From positions 44,255,624 through 44,319,623 of the forward strand of contig NC_087066.1 of NCBI RefSeq assembly GCF_963678635.1: a stretch of 64,000 nt of DNA, written 5' to 3'. Shown here piece after piece: positions 21,913 to 32,830 of the stretch. Below the pieces are notes generated by a model. The model worked only from the letters and a program-made list of their open reading frames with translations, made no database searches and was not told the origin of the DNA. Source of the DNA: Symsagittifera roscoffensis. Its lineage: Eukaryota; Xenacoelomorpha; Acoela; Convolutidae. Every line of letters begins with the position of its first letter. The stretch's first letter is position 1. Made by a program: the position numbers and the translations under genes.

Positions 21913-22805
21913 TGGTGGTTTCTGATACCAACTCGTACTCACACATGCATCCTGGCATTTTACGAACATGTCCAAAAAAGGGATACCGTTGTCTCTCAAC
22001 CTTTCGATAGTAAATTCCAAGTTAAGATAAAGCGTGTTGACCAATATCTAAGATGGCTGTCGATAGAGTCACTCTTCAAAGATCTCAAGTTATCGTCTAC
22101 ATAGCGTCCGAAGATTTTTGCTTTTTTCCCTAAAGGCCGGAACAGTCTCCTTCTTCTTGGCACTGAGTGCAATTCCCACTGGTCACCATGCATGTTCTTT
22201 ATTGCATTCAGTGAGATCTCACTGCAATTACGATGAAACCAGAATTTGCATTTCTTGCACCGTATAGAGTATCCTTTCCAAGTGACCTTCTTGGCGCAGA
22301 CGGGACAAATTGTCTTATTATCAGTCGCAGATCTTTCTTGCTCTGTAATGATATGGAGTTTGGTTCATCTGAGGCAATGTCATCTTCAAACCGCTTCATC
22401 CACACATTGGCCAGAATAACCGCCATTGCAGCTCCCATCGCGACTCCATCCTTTTGACCGTACCATTTATAGCCACACATGAAGTTGACATCAAAAAGCT
22501 ATGTCAATGGCCTCCGCAACTGGTATGTTAGTGTAGAGACTTTTCACGTCTTAAGAAAAAAACTCCTCGTCGTCCAGCAATGGTACATCCGTGAGTCTTT
22601 TTTCATGTCAGTGGTATATGTATCAATATTGGCTTGGCACCAGGGAGCCGACTGAACAAATTAGCAAGCCACTTGTTGATCTTATCATAGCAGCTACCAG
22701 GTAAAGAGAGCACCGGTCTAAGGGGGATTTCTTCTGTGTGTACTTTTGCCAATCCATATAACCAGGCCGGGTGGGCACCCGTAGTAAAAACTTTTTCGAT
22801 TGATT
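21913..22805 (-). pseudogene. Penelope-like reverse transcriptase fragment with internal zinc finger
   Basis: Read on the minus strand from 22805 downward: TTGAHPAWLYGLAKVH and IPLRPVLSLPGS (N-terminal RT motifs), SLYTN(I)P (motif A), YGQKDGVAMGAAMAVILANVWM (motif B, about 22466-22400), a C2-C2-HC zinc finger (CPVC...CKKC...HRNC, about 22310-22215), FGRYVDDNL (motif C, catalytic, about 22112-22086), then FTIERLRDNGIPFLD and VSTSWYQKP. This order and the DGVAMG / PFLD / STSxYxKP signatures are those of Penelope-like elements. At least three frameshifts or stops are present. The gap cuts its 3' side, so a GIY-YIG domain is not visible in this copy. Confidence 0.82.
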
Positions 22806-22812
22806 ACAATCA

Positions 22813-23385
22813 TCATCAGTCTAAAAAAGGAAAAACAATAAACGTTTAATCCAAAGTGTACAAACAGAATAAAATCAAAATTGAAAAACATAAAAAAACA
22901 GTATAAAAATAGCGATTCGATTGTAATAGACGTTATGTCACAACTTGATAAATTACCTTCATGAAGAATGTGTAAGATACTTTTTATGTTTTTTGATCAT
23001 TTTGTTAATATTAGTTAGATTTCTAAACCTGAAGTGAAAACGTTTGCTTATTTAAAAAATTTACTGTAATCGATAAAAGTCTCTCAAAACGTTGCTATTG
23101 GATATCAGCAACATTATCCGAACGAAAAGAAATGAAGGTTAATCTTTCAACGAGAGACTGACTCTCAATAGGAGACTGGATTGTTGGTCAAACAATTGTT
23201 CCTGCAGAGGATATGCACCAATGCTGTCAGGGATTCTTCATTCCGCTGCGTCTTAAAACAATATCTTTTTGTTTCTGCATCTGTCGCAGGCGTTCCCTAA
23301 CCGACAAAATTCAGTGCAAAATTAAGTCATTCGATTGTCATGAAGATAGCAAAATACATCAAAATGTGCTATCTCAAGATGAAAA
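22813..23385. other. Spacer between opposed Penelope-like fragments
   Basis: No recognisable gene. The hairpin 'gattgattacaatcatcatc' at about 22799-22818 borders the minus-strand fragment. Sequence from about 23160 on may be degraded element DNA leading into the plus-strand fragment. Confidence 0.35.
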
Positions 23386-23742
23386 GAGTCTGAATACAAA
23401 TGTAGCGCTCAACGAAGCAATAGACATAGCTCATAGCAAACTGTGTGCGCAAGACGAACCATCAGTAGCTAGCAAAACCATGAGACTGTTGAACCTGGCA
23501 GTAAGTCAAGTCCAATTCAAGTGCAAGTTCACAGGGTAGGTGCAGAGAGATGTTTTAGCAATGGAGGTATCTCTTGCAGTATTTTTTTCCATCTACCGAT
23601 GGAGCAGCACAAAATGCACTAGAGAAGGATATCCCTGAAGTGAGTGAGCAAAAAAGATCTTACGGAATATGTCCCGAGTGCAATAAAAAGCTCACGCGGG
23701 TGCCGGACATCAAGCCGAAGAGACTTCAAGCCGAAACGTAAG
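23386..23742 (+). pseudogene. Penelope-like reverse transcriptase fragment, second copy
   Basis: Plus-strand reading KSLNTNVALNEAIDIAHSKL (motif A region), RLLNLAVSQVQFKC, then after a deletion of the motif B core, LEKDIPEVSEQKRSYG followed by ICPECNKKLTR, the first half of a zinc finger, then a stop. The same SEQ(K/E)RS...ICPxCxKK(L/V)T segment occurs at the same place in the minus-strand fragment 21913-22805. The copy is opposite in direction to its neighbour. Confidence 0.75.
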
Positions 23743-24049
23743 CTTAGGGACTTCGAGTCAAAAATTATCTCATTGAGTCATGAAATATGATCAATTCGAA
23801 AACTTTCTGAAGATCTTCTCAACTTCATGATCTTTCTTCGGTTAGAGAGTGATCTTTCTATATGACTCGGTTATAGAGTGATTTCACCAACTCAGTTGTT
23901 TTGGATAAAGAGTTGCTTTTTCAGAACTTTTCTCCTTCCTCTCCTTCTTGTGCTTTTAAATTCTTGATACAGTTTAAGAAGTCCCTAATCATTCCCAACA
24001 ACCTTCGTTGGGGCACTAAGCTAGCTATCTGACAAGTCTATCAGTGAAC

Positions 24050-25186
24050 TTTTCAACAAATATTTTGCTTCTGTTTTCTGGAAGCCTGTGTCTAATTATA
24101 CTGTATCGACTGTTTCTCCTGATTGTGATATCAAATTATCTGAAGTCGTTTGTCTCCATCGGTTGTTAGTTCCCGTTAAAAATCCGTTAAAAACACTTGT
24201 TCTGTTGACCATTTTCCTGCTTTTGTTTATAAAAGTTGTACTTTCCCCTCTTGTTAGCTTTCTTTTTTACTTTATTATCAACACTTGCGTCTGGCCTGCC
24301 GCCTGGAAATGTGCTTTTGTTACTCTAATTCTGAAGTCTGGGTCTCCTGCAGATATTACAAACTAAGACCTATCAGTGTCTTACACCCCTTGGTTTATGT
24401 TTTGAGAAAGTTATCTTCAATCATATATATGAAAAAAATCGAAAAAATTGGTCAAACTCTCAGCATGGTTTTAGAAAACAACTATCAACTGTAACAGTTG
24501 TTAGCGTTTCCTGATGAAGTGTACCACACTAGTGCTTTCAACTTTTCTTCTGCTGCTGTTTTCTTTGACTTTAGTAAAGCTTTTGATTCTGTTCGTCATG
24601 ATATCATTCCTGCGGCAAGCCATAGCAAGCTATTTCCTGCCATAGCAAGCTATCAATGTATAGTTTCGATCATGATTTCTGGTTACTTTTTTCGTCGTAT
24701 CTCTGTAAAAGATCACAGTGGGCTCGTATAAACGCGCACATTTCCAATCCTTGTTCTGTTACTAGTGGCGTTCCTCAAGGCAGCATCTTGGGGCCACTTC
24801 TTTTTCTTCTTTTTATCAAAGATCTGCCAGAGTGTACAAAATTTTCCATTTGTTTTTTGTTCGCTGACGATTCAAAGTTGTTTTCTACTGATATTACTTC
24901 TCTACAGCATGATATTGATTTATTTACAAGCTGGTGCACTGCAAAATGGTTCATCGGTCAATCACGATAAGTGCAGTCTCATTTTTTCAAAGGCAATGTT
25001 CCTCGTCATTTGATGGTCAACAACCAGGAAAAAACTGCCTCAAATGTAGTAAAAGACCTGGGTTTAGTTGTCTCCGATAACTTGAACTGGATGACACATA
25101 TCAATAATAAGCTGTTATCATGTAAAAAATCACTTCATTTTATCAAACGCAGTTTTCCTTTCACTGTCTCTCAATCCACCAAGCTC
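24050..25186 (+). pseudogene. LINE reverse transcriptase fragment, copy 1
   Basis: APE-type non-LTR (Jockey/CR1-like) RT in several frames: FYFIINTCVWPAAWKCAFV, LRPISVLHPL, FFDFSKAFDSVRHD (motif A), VTSGVPQGSILGPLLFLLF (motif B, about 24761-24820), LFADDSKLF (motif C, about 24858-24884), ASNVVKDLGLVVSDNLNWM. It has stops and a short internal tandem repeat ('catagcaagctatttcctgc', about 24620-24650). It is cut off at 25186, where duplicated-unit sequence begins. Confidence 0.85.
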
Positions 25187-25189
25187 ATT

Positions 25190-25600
25190 GAGTGGGGAAA
25201 GTATGTTCTTTATCAGTAGTTTGGGTTCATTTTGTTAGATTCAAAAGGTGATACCTCGATTTGGTCAAACTAAAAAACAGCCGACAATATCCCCGCCCCT
25301 GATTAAAAAATAAATTGTTTGCCGCTGAATAACCTTTTAATAACTAAATGATGAGCTTATTTTTTGAAATCGAGACTCCGGAAGTATCAGTCAATTTTCT
25401 AACCAAAACAATTAACTGATTCAATGATTAGAGAAAAAGTAACACGCGCTTCAAAACATTAATTCGACTCAGCTGATGAAAGCAAAATAGCCTTAAGCTA
25501 AATGCATTCAACTCACAAAAATAATTATTTTAAATTTTTGTTGAATGCATCAATGACTGAATAATACACAGTGCTTTTTTTGTTTCATCTATCATAAATT
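25190..25600 (+). repeat. Extra copy of a 411-bp block of the duplicated unit
   Basis: 'gagtggggaaagtatgttc' to 'atctatcataaatt' is nearly identical to 26381-26791 in the same orientation, 1191 bp away. The second 5-kb unit has this block only once (from 35459). It lies between the truncated LINE and the main unit. Confidence 0.9.
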
Positions 25601-25630
25601 CACCTACTGCATCTTCCACTTATAATTAGT

Positions 25631-25882
25631 TCAGTTAGGAGAGGTTACTTTTATTGTGTTTCTATGAACGTGTTTATACCTCTGTAATTGTGTCTCGTGC
25701 AGTTGGGCGATGGCGATGATCGCAGACTGTAAAAAGATAAAGACAACTAGGAGAAAACTGACCGTTGTGATGCCCCTGAATACAGACTCATTATCGTCGA
25801 ATCTTCCCATGTCGCTTTTTACGATTCGTGTTTCTCCAATTAATTGATCAGGGGCACATTTAGAGAGGTGGGTGTCATGCAA
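25631..25882 (-). CDS. Small single-pass membrane protein, unrecognised (copy 1)
   Basis: 83-residue frame: hydrophilic N-terminus (MHDTHLSKCAPDQLIGETRI), a charged stretch with DDNESVF, one strong hydrophobic segment ITTVSFLLVVFIFLQSAIIA (about residues 38-58), then a basic C-terminal tail. No family recognised. The other unit copy (34700-34951) keeps the frame. Over the first 59 codons the two copies differ at four sites, all third-position and synonymous, while the tail has several amino-acid changes. That pattern hints at coding constraint but the sample is small. It could be one exon of a larger gene: the ATG has no clear upstream promoter, and 'ctgcacgtgtaaattgc' precedes it. Confidence 0.45.
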   Translation of the reverse strand: MHDTHLSKCAPDQLIGETRIVKSDMGRFDDNESVFRGITTVSFLLVVFIFLQSAIIAIAQLHETQLQRYKHVHRNTIKVTSPN

Positions 25883-26380
25883 TTTACACGTGCAGCTTTG
25901 TTTCTCTCTTTTTTCCTGTTTTTAACTTAAGTTAATCTTCCTATTTACCTCATTTGCGAACAAAATCGAAATAATCGACTTTAGAAAAGTGACCGCGAAG
26001 AGGTGCTCACTCTATGTTTTGACCGTCTCGATCAAATTCAGGTTTGTTTCGGCTTTCTCGATCGAAAAAAAAAAGAAATTGTTTTTGCTTGACCCATGCC
26101 AGATAAGTTTCAAACGTCTCACCAAATTTTGATATTTTCCAATTGACAGATTATTTTCAAATTTTTTCTAAAACGTCCTCACCCTAAAATACCTGTTCCG
26201 CTATCTATCCTAAGATAATATTGAAAAAAGGATGTTTGATTGAAAGGCCACATTGGGGTAAGATTTAGTTGAGGGTGGATCTCACAATTTTCACTGTTTT
26301 GACTCCCCGGGCACTCAAAGAGTTAAAATTTTTCTCAATGGCGCATTGGGCGCCAAGATCTGTTAGTTTAAATGGCATGC

Positions 26381-26791
26381 GAGTGGGGAAAGTATGTTCT
26401 TTATCAGTAGTTTGGGTTCATTTTGTTAGATTCAAAAGGTGATACCTCGATTTGGTCAAACTAAAAAACAGCCAACAAAATCCCCGCCCCTGATCAAAAA
26501 ATAAATTGTTTGCTGCTGAATAACCTTTTAATAAATGAATGATGAGCTTATTTTTTGAAATCGAGATTCCGGAAGTATCAGTCAATTTTCTAACCAAAAC
26601 AATTAATTGATTCAATGGTTAGAGAAAAAGTAACACGCGCTTCAAAACATTAATTTGATTCAGCTGATGAAAGCAAAATAGCCTTAAGCTAAATGCATTC
26701 AACTCACAAAAATAATTATTTTAAATTTTTGTTGAATGCATCAATGACTGAATAATACACAGTGCTTTTTTTGTTTCATCTATCATAAATT
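26381..26791 (+). repeat. 411-bp block within duplicated unit copy 1
   Basis: In-place copy of the block repeated at 25190-25600 and present once in unit copy 2 at 35459-35871. No coding content is evident. Confidence 0.9.
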
Positions 26792-27022
26792 GTACTGTTC
26801 ATGTGTAAAAGACCATTCACAAAAAAGAGCTCGATTTTTTTTTGATTAGTAGCAATGATGAGAACTTCGTGATATGCACATATTATGATGCAACATTTCT
26901 TGCTTTGACCAATCTCGAATAATGGAAAGCAACTATCAATTACGGTAGTTTTTTTGCAAAATTTTATCAGCCATTTTTGACTAACTCAAAGAAAACTCGT
27001 AGTGGGTATCGGTGATATGTTA

Positions 27023-27312
27023 CAGTGCTGATTTAAATTATCCGGACAAAATGAAGAAAAATTTAGTTTTCAAACGCGTTTTTCTCAATTTGGGCTAAGA
27101 TTAGACAAAAAAAGAAGAGAACAAAAGTTGCCTAGAATTTCATCAGAATTAAAATGGTGCAATTTTTTCTCCAAAGTTCTCAACCAAAATTTTACCCCGG
27201 GTCATTTTTGCTTTTTTCAATTAATCAAGGATTACGCTGAAACTGCTCTGTTAATTGATGAGAAATATATATCACATGAAGACTCTTACAGAGCCCAACA
27301 AAGTTCTACAAA
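27023..27312 (+). repeat. Single arm of the CAGTGCTGATTT foldback family (unit copy 1)
   Basis: Starts after a TA with 'cagtgctgatttaaattatc' and runs collinear with the left arm of the foldback at 58717-59448 ('ccggacaaa', 'aacgcg.ttttctc', 'gggtcattttt', 'attaatcaa..attacgc', 'agcccaacaaa'). No inverted partner arm is found nearby. Confidence 0.75.
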
Positions 27313-28619
27313 GATTAAATCTCCTAGGTAGTAATCTTACTTATAGTGCTGTATCAAAATTGAGAACTACAATGCATTATATGGTCATTTCATTTTCAAT
27401 AATTTTTACATGTTGCTAAAATAGTTTTTGTAAGCACAGTACTCAAATTTTTACTTATTTTGCCAAAAAATTTGGCTTTTGAAATTAGTTATAAATACAT
27501 TGCGAAGTGTAACAAAAAGCGATTCAGCTATTTACTTTCAATTTACAACATATTGCTTGGGTATCATATTAAACTATATCGGTCTTGGTTTGGATTCCTA
27601 AATAAATTCAAAAAGGCATCTCAGTATCAAGAAAAACTGGTCTGATTATGTTCAATTTTTAAATTAAATCAGACAAAGTTTGCTGAGAGAGGCTGACCTA
27701 CCGACTTCATTTCCACTAAAATTTGAACGCTATAACTTAACGTTTGATTTATACTTAACGGTCTTCTTGCTTTTTCATTTCATCAATCACATGTTCTATT
27801 AAAAAAATAACAGCAAATTTTGACCAAAAAATATTCATCATGCCTAAAATGTTTTATTTTAAGGATTTCAATTTGGGTTTTAGTTATGGATTCTTTTTAA
27901 ATTTCTTTCATAAGTCAAAATGATCAAAATTTCTAGTGAAACTTGTACAATAATTGTCTATCCTTGTTCATCACATGGCTGGCAATGACTAAAATTTTCA
28001 AAGTTTTCCTTTCACTCTAAGACTACTTTTTAAATGAGGTCAACAAAATTTAAAAGAAACCGAAAATTATCTCATAAGAAAGTAGTTGTTATGACAGGAG
28101 AATTAGTGTAACTTAAATATCTCAGAAAAAAGTTTGAACTAAGAATTAAAACAGTTATCTAAAAGATTAGAAATTAACTAGCTTTGAAATTATTCTATAA
28201 ATATTACAGAGGCAAAGCGGAGCCTCGCACCACTTGCAATACAACACAAATATTTAAAAACATTGTTCCTAAAAGTTGAAAAGTGTTGAAAAAAACTAGG
28301 TGAATCAAAATTTTTGTTTGTTTTGATAAAAAAACGACGAAGAGCCCAGCTAAAGCTTGAGATAAAAAATTAAAATTTTTCATTTTGTTAGTATCGTGGG
28401 ATGAAATGCATAATTTCAAAAATAGAACTTTAACCCAAAATTTTTCCGAATTACATAACAATTTTCGTACAAAACTTAAAGATTTGCCGCCTCTGCAGAA
28501 GAATTTTTCGCAATCGGTCTTTTTTATTGACTTTTTAATCTCAGATTTTATGGGATACTTTTCAAAGAAATTCAAAAAATTCCTTAAAATGGTCGAAACT
28601 TGATTTTCCTAATCCAAAA

Positions 28620-29530
28620 ATGTTTTCTGCAAAATTAGTTCGTGGCCGCTAAAGTAGAGAAGATAATCAAAACCGAGATTTTCGTGGAACATTTAATCTG
28701 AAAATTAGGTAGTTTTCAAGCAAAGCCAAAAATTTTCCAAAAAACGGGCAAAGCTTCAAAACTTATTTGATGGTCATAAATTTTTTTCTCCAATGGGGTG
28801 TGTAATGATAAATGTAGCTTTTCAACAACCTGCTATTTTGTTTAAATCTATGATAACAGACTTGGCAAGATAGTTATTAAGAAAAGTAAAAAAAACGATC
28901 AACAAATCAAAAATTTAACATTTAACAGAACTATAGATTCTTGAGACTTTTGGGTCTAGCTGCTTATGCAGAAGAGATTCACGCAACCTAAAATTTTGAT
29001 TGAATCCAAAAAACAGATTTGGAAGAGTAGTTCTCGATAAAAGTCAAAAAATTTCAAAACTCCGTCAAAACACCAACTTTTTTGATTTTCCCGAGGGTCT
29101 TAATTTTTTATGTCAAAGAAATTGGGCGTAGCCTCTTATGCGAAGAAACTTTTTGCAACTCTTGTTTTGGATTGAACTTAAAATCTCAGATATGGAAAAT
29201 TAATTTTCAAAAAAACTCAAAAATTTAAAAAAAAAAACGGTCAAAAAATCAAAAATTTGGACATCTCGAGGGCAATAAGTTTTTATATGAAAATATTTTG
29301 AGTAGCCGCTGATGCACGAGAGCTTCTCAGTACCAGTTTTTTCATTGAACCCATAATATCAGACTTGGGAGGTTAATTTTTGAGAAAATAATAAAAAGAA
29401 TTATAAAAAAAAAAACAAAAAATAAATAATCCGGGTTCCATAAGTTTATGTAATAAACAATTTGAGCGTAGCCGCTTATGCAGGGGACTTCTCAAATCCG
29501 TTCTATCCATTTAAATTAAATTCTCAGACT
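28620..29530 (+). repeat. 'gtagccgcttatgcag' tandem array (unit copy 1)
   Basis: Units of about 140-190 bp contain 'gtagccgcttatgcaggggacttctca' variants (28953, 29129, 29305 and 29468) plus 'gaa.ccataa.atcagatttgg.ag.gtagtt' and 'tcgagggcaataag' segments. It is the same family as 13600-14660 and 37690-38545. Confidence 0.75.
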
Positions 29531-30127
29531 TGGAAGCAAAGTATCTGAGAGAACCAAAAAAAATCAACAAATGGGTCCTCCCCACAGACAATTTCGAAGA
29601 CTTGAGACAGTGAGGCAAAGTAAAAAGAAAATTTTCCTTGATACTTTTTTGATACAAAACGAGCAGATAAACAAAAACCAGTAAATCAATTTTAATCGGA
29701 AATATATTTTTTTCAATTGCCTGGGTATTGAAAACAAACAAGATCCGGGCGCTATTAAGGTGCAAACACGACGGCATTACCGCTAAGCCAAGTGCAAAGG
29801 AATCTGGAAGTTGTTAAAATTCAATACTAAAACAAATTGAAAATTTGTAAGAAAATTGTTTACGGGATAAAATCTGGTTCCCAATTACAAGACACTTGCT
29901 TTCGCAAGTAGAAAGCCACTTTCTATTATCAATTGTAACTAATCTAACTATCAGAATATCTGGCCGACGGTTGATTCTTTTATTTTGTGTCATTAGTGTC
30001 CACCAATTCTAAAACCAATTCCATTTTTAAAACCGATTGGGCAAAAAAAATTGCAAAAAATGAATTTATGAAAAAGCCCGATGATAAACCCTTATGACTT
30101 TTCTTGTTTTTTTTTAGCCTGAATTGA

Positions 30128-30590
30128 AATGAACGGTAAATTTTCCTTTGATGATTTGAAACCTCAAAAGGCATTGTCTTGGCTAATTGCTTTTATAGGA
30201 AACGAATTTCTGCATACGAGAAGAATATCGAACGAAGAGCTTGGAAAATAGAGCTTTTTTGTGAGTCAAGTTTCAAACATGCAGACAATAAGCAGAAAAA
30301 TTTAGATTCGGCAAGCAGCCTCGTTGAAAAAACCTTCTATAATATGAGCACCTGGCGTAAAACTACTGCAAAACCAAAGAATATATGGTTAGCGCTGAAT
30401 CAAGAATCTTTTGAATCAAAAGCTGAAAATTGATATGACCCACAGACAACTTCAATCTGGCGAGACTTCGTGAAGGTGCTTGATAAGCTTAAGATTGGAG
30501 CTTGCGGAAAACTGATGATGTTGACGTGGTAAAACAAGTTTTAGAAGAACGGGCGATGAAATTGACTCTTTGAGTCTGTTTAGCTTGATT
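30128..30590 (+). pseudogene. Unrecognised coding relic at right end of unit copy 1
   Basis: Begins ATGAACGGTAAATT: MNGKFSFDDLKPQKALSWLI, then with shifts YRKRISAYEKNIERRAWK, SASSLVEKTFYN, WRKTTAKPKNIWLALN, YDPQTTSIWRDFVKVLDKLK and TDDVDVVKQVLEERAMKL-stop. Composition and long readable stretches suggest former coding sequence. The same relic is in unit copy 2, and its start is echoed at 40395-40480. No family recognised. Confidence 0.45.
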
Positions 30591-30649
30591 TTTACAGGAA
30601 AGTTTTTTGAGCCAGAAAATATTTTCATTACAAACTAAGCAAAAAATCA

Positions 30650-31428
30650 ACAAATACTTTGCTTCTGTTTTCTGGAAGCCTGTGGTTCATCAGTCAATCA
30701 CGATAAGTGCAGTCTCATTGTTTTCAAAGGCAATGTTTCTCGTCATTTGATGGTCAACAACCAGGAAAAAACTGCCTCAAATGTAGTAAAAGACCTGGGT
30801 TTAGTTGTTTCCGATAACTTGAACTGGATGACACATATCAATAATAAGCTGTTATCATGTAAAGTCACTTCGTTTTATCAAACGCAGTTTTCCTTTCACT
30901 GTCTCACAATCCACCAAGCTCATGTTTGTTAACATGTGTATCAAGAGTATCATTTTTTATGCATCCAATGTTTGGCTTCCTTCATTATGTTATATCCAAA
31001 AAATTGAAAGTTTCAATCAAAATTGTCTGATATGGGTTATTGGTTCAATGCCCTATAAAGACCAGTTATTTCTAACGAAAACTTTGCTTATCTATTCCCA
31101 TATTATTTTCAACGATGTGTTACTGTTCTAAAAAAAGTTACATGGTCTCACAGAGCTGCCGTTTTCTGCCTATTTCTTTTGTAAGGTGACCACCAGTCGG
31201 AAGTTCACCATCCTCTCCACAATTCAAACAGCAATGAAGTGACAGACCGAGACGTTCGTCTTTCATCGAGTTGAGAAATCCGTCAACGACTTGATCTGTC
31301 TTAGTGTAGACATCTTTGCTCCCTTCGAATCTTTCAAGAGAAGAGTCAAGGAACTTCTCTTAGAGAGAAATGTGTCAACTTTTGATCAATTGAACTCTTG
31401 TTCATGGTTCTTGAAGTGCACCTGTTAA
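30650..31428 (+). pseudogene. LINE fragment, copy 2, with internal deletion and 3' end of ORF
   Basis: Opens with 'aacaaatactttgcttctg' (matches about 24057), then jumps at about 30685 to sequence matching about 24950, a deletion of roughly 0.85 kb removing most of RT. It continues VKDLGLVVSDNLNWM, IIFYASNVWLPSL, then FHRVEKSVNDLI, FESFKRRVKELLLERN and SCSWFLKCTC-stop (31426-31428), a typical C-terminus of Jockey/CR1-like ORF2. Some frameshifts. Confidence 0.8.
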
Positions 31429-31472
31429 AACTGTCGATCTTGAATTAACGTTTTTTACCTTAATTAGTTCTG

Positions 31473-31505
31473 TCTTCTTCTTCTTCTTCTTCTTCTTCTT
31501 CTTCG
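31473..31505 (+). repeat. (TTC)n microsatellite, likely LINE tail
   Basis: About eleven perfect TTC units, 45 bp after the LINE stop codon. Some LINEs end in short tandem repeats rather than poly(A), so this may mark the LINE's 3' end. Confidence 0.85.
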
Positions 31506-32482
31506 TCAGTAGTTATTTGCGCTTTCATTAAATTGAAGCCTCCAAATGATGTTCAGGAAAGTTGAAAAATAAAACACGGTTTGAAAATAGTTTTCTTGTT
31601 TATAATTTTTGCAGTTTTAAAACCGGCTGATATTATTAATGGGTGCCAATCTGAAGTGATTCATTGTCATAAATAACGCTTATTATGGGCTTAATTTGCC
31701 TAAATTTTCGAAAAACAACGTTTTACAGATGAAAAAACTGATTTGAGGTGGTTGTAAGGTTTGAATTTTGAGCTGAAGTCTTTTCGGCTTGTTGTCCTAG
31801 ACTCACAGGTCATAAGGTGTACAATGTGAAAAATTTTTGAACTGTTATCATGTGAAAATTGGCGATATACCAGGTGATGATAACGTAAACATCGTTGGAA
31901 CTGTCTGGTACTGGCAAAATTGCATCGTGCTAAGGAAGAAAATTAAGCCAGTTCAGCGAGCTAAAGTTTCTCGAATACCTTGATGATATACTAAGAACAG
32001 TGAAGGGTGATCCTGAAGGTGTTGCGGGCTAAAAACTTACTCTATCCCAATTTACAAATCCCAATAGAGACATCAACACGTTTGCGAAACTCATAATTTG
32101 GGATTTACAATTTCAAATTGACACAAACAGAAAAGTTAACTGTGGATGATATCAGAAACCAAGAGACACAGGAACCATAATTTTTTTTAGAAATTGTTCT
32201 CCCCTTGATTACAAGAAAAGTATGAGTGAAGAATCTGATCATCGTTCTTTCCGCAGTGCGTCCACGAGGGGAAATTTTGATAAAACCATTAAAATCAAAC
32301 CAGAGCAGTGGTTAGACAGCCAATATCCAGGATGATGGTCATCGCGGGTTGCAAAGATCAACGGGAAGGGCAAAACAAAAATACGATAGCTGAGAAAGAG
32401 AAGCTTTGTGATTAATGTAGCAATTCACTACCCATTGATGGTGAATTATCGGGGGAATCAATGTCAGACATTAGCAAAATAA
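31506..32482. other. Unassigned region before Penelope endonuclease fragment
   Basis: No full gene. Short readable stretches (YPNLQIPIETSTRL near 32044; MSEESDHRSFRSASTRGNF near 32221) precede the endonuclease fragment in the same orientation and may be degraded parts of the same element. Confidence 0.35.
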
Positions 32483-32830
32483 GTGCGCAATATCATCAAT
32501 GCGCAGATAATTTTCACCATACGGAAATTGGAAAATTGTTTCCTCACCTTAAAGACCTCCTTTTCCATTAAATTGAAATCAAAAAACGCATACAAATGTC
32601 GCAAACATAAATATGTCGGCCAAACGGTCCCACATGTTACTACAAGGTTTGAGCAACACCGAAAAGAGGATACCTCTGTTGGAAAACATATAAGGTAAAA
32701 TAATTGTGACAGTCGTAAGCCGAAGTTTAGCTGGAAGATAATCGACTAGGCCTCCAGAAACAATGAGTTTATTTCATTAGGAACGCTGCACTTTTGGAAA
32801 GATTGGCCGACAACAACGAACTAGAAAACT
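32483..32830 (+). pseudogene. Penelope-like GIY-YIG endonuclease fragment
   Basis: AYKCRKHKYVGQTVPHVTTR (about 32588-32647), followed by RFEQHRKEDTSVGKHI and, after a shift, NNEFISLGTLHFWKDW. YVGQT with the downstream R/H pattern is the GIY-YIG endonuclease module found at the C-terminus of Penelope-like elements. The RT part is absent here; the RT fragments at 21913-23742 may be from the same family. Confidence 0.75.

Larger units (their letters stand above)
25597..30649 (+). repeat. 5-kb duplicated unit, copy 1
   Basis: Collinear with 34666-39692 over its full length with small indels and scattered substitutions; the offset is 9069 at the left end and about 9045 at the right. It contains a small membrane-protein frame (25631-25882, -), one arm of a Tc1-like foldback (27023-27312), a 'gtagccgcttatgcag' array (28620-29530) and a coding relic near its right end. 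LINE fragments flank it on both sides. Confidence 0.92.

Noticed and set aside
21483-22104. Frames of 80-175 codons running through 21713-21912 on both strands
   Set aside because: They consist mostly of undefined bases in the assembly gap and have no meaning.
22797-22822. Hammerhead-ribozyme-like core on the minus strand (CTGATGA, GATTG/CAATC stem, GAAA)
   Set aside because: There is an extra base between the core and stem II, and I could not find matching helix I and III strands with a cleavage site. It borders a Penelope-like fragment, where hammerheads do occur, so a covariance-model search would settle it.
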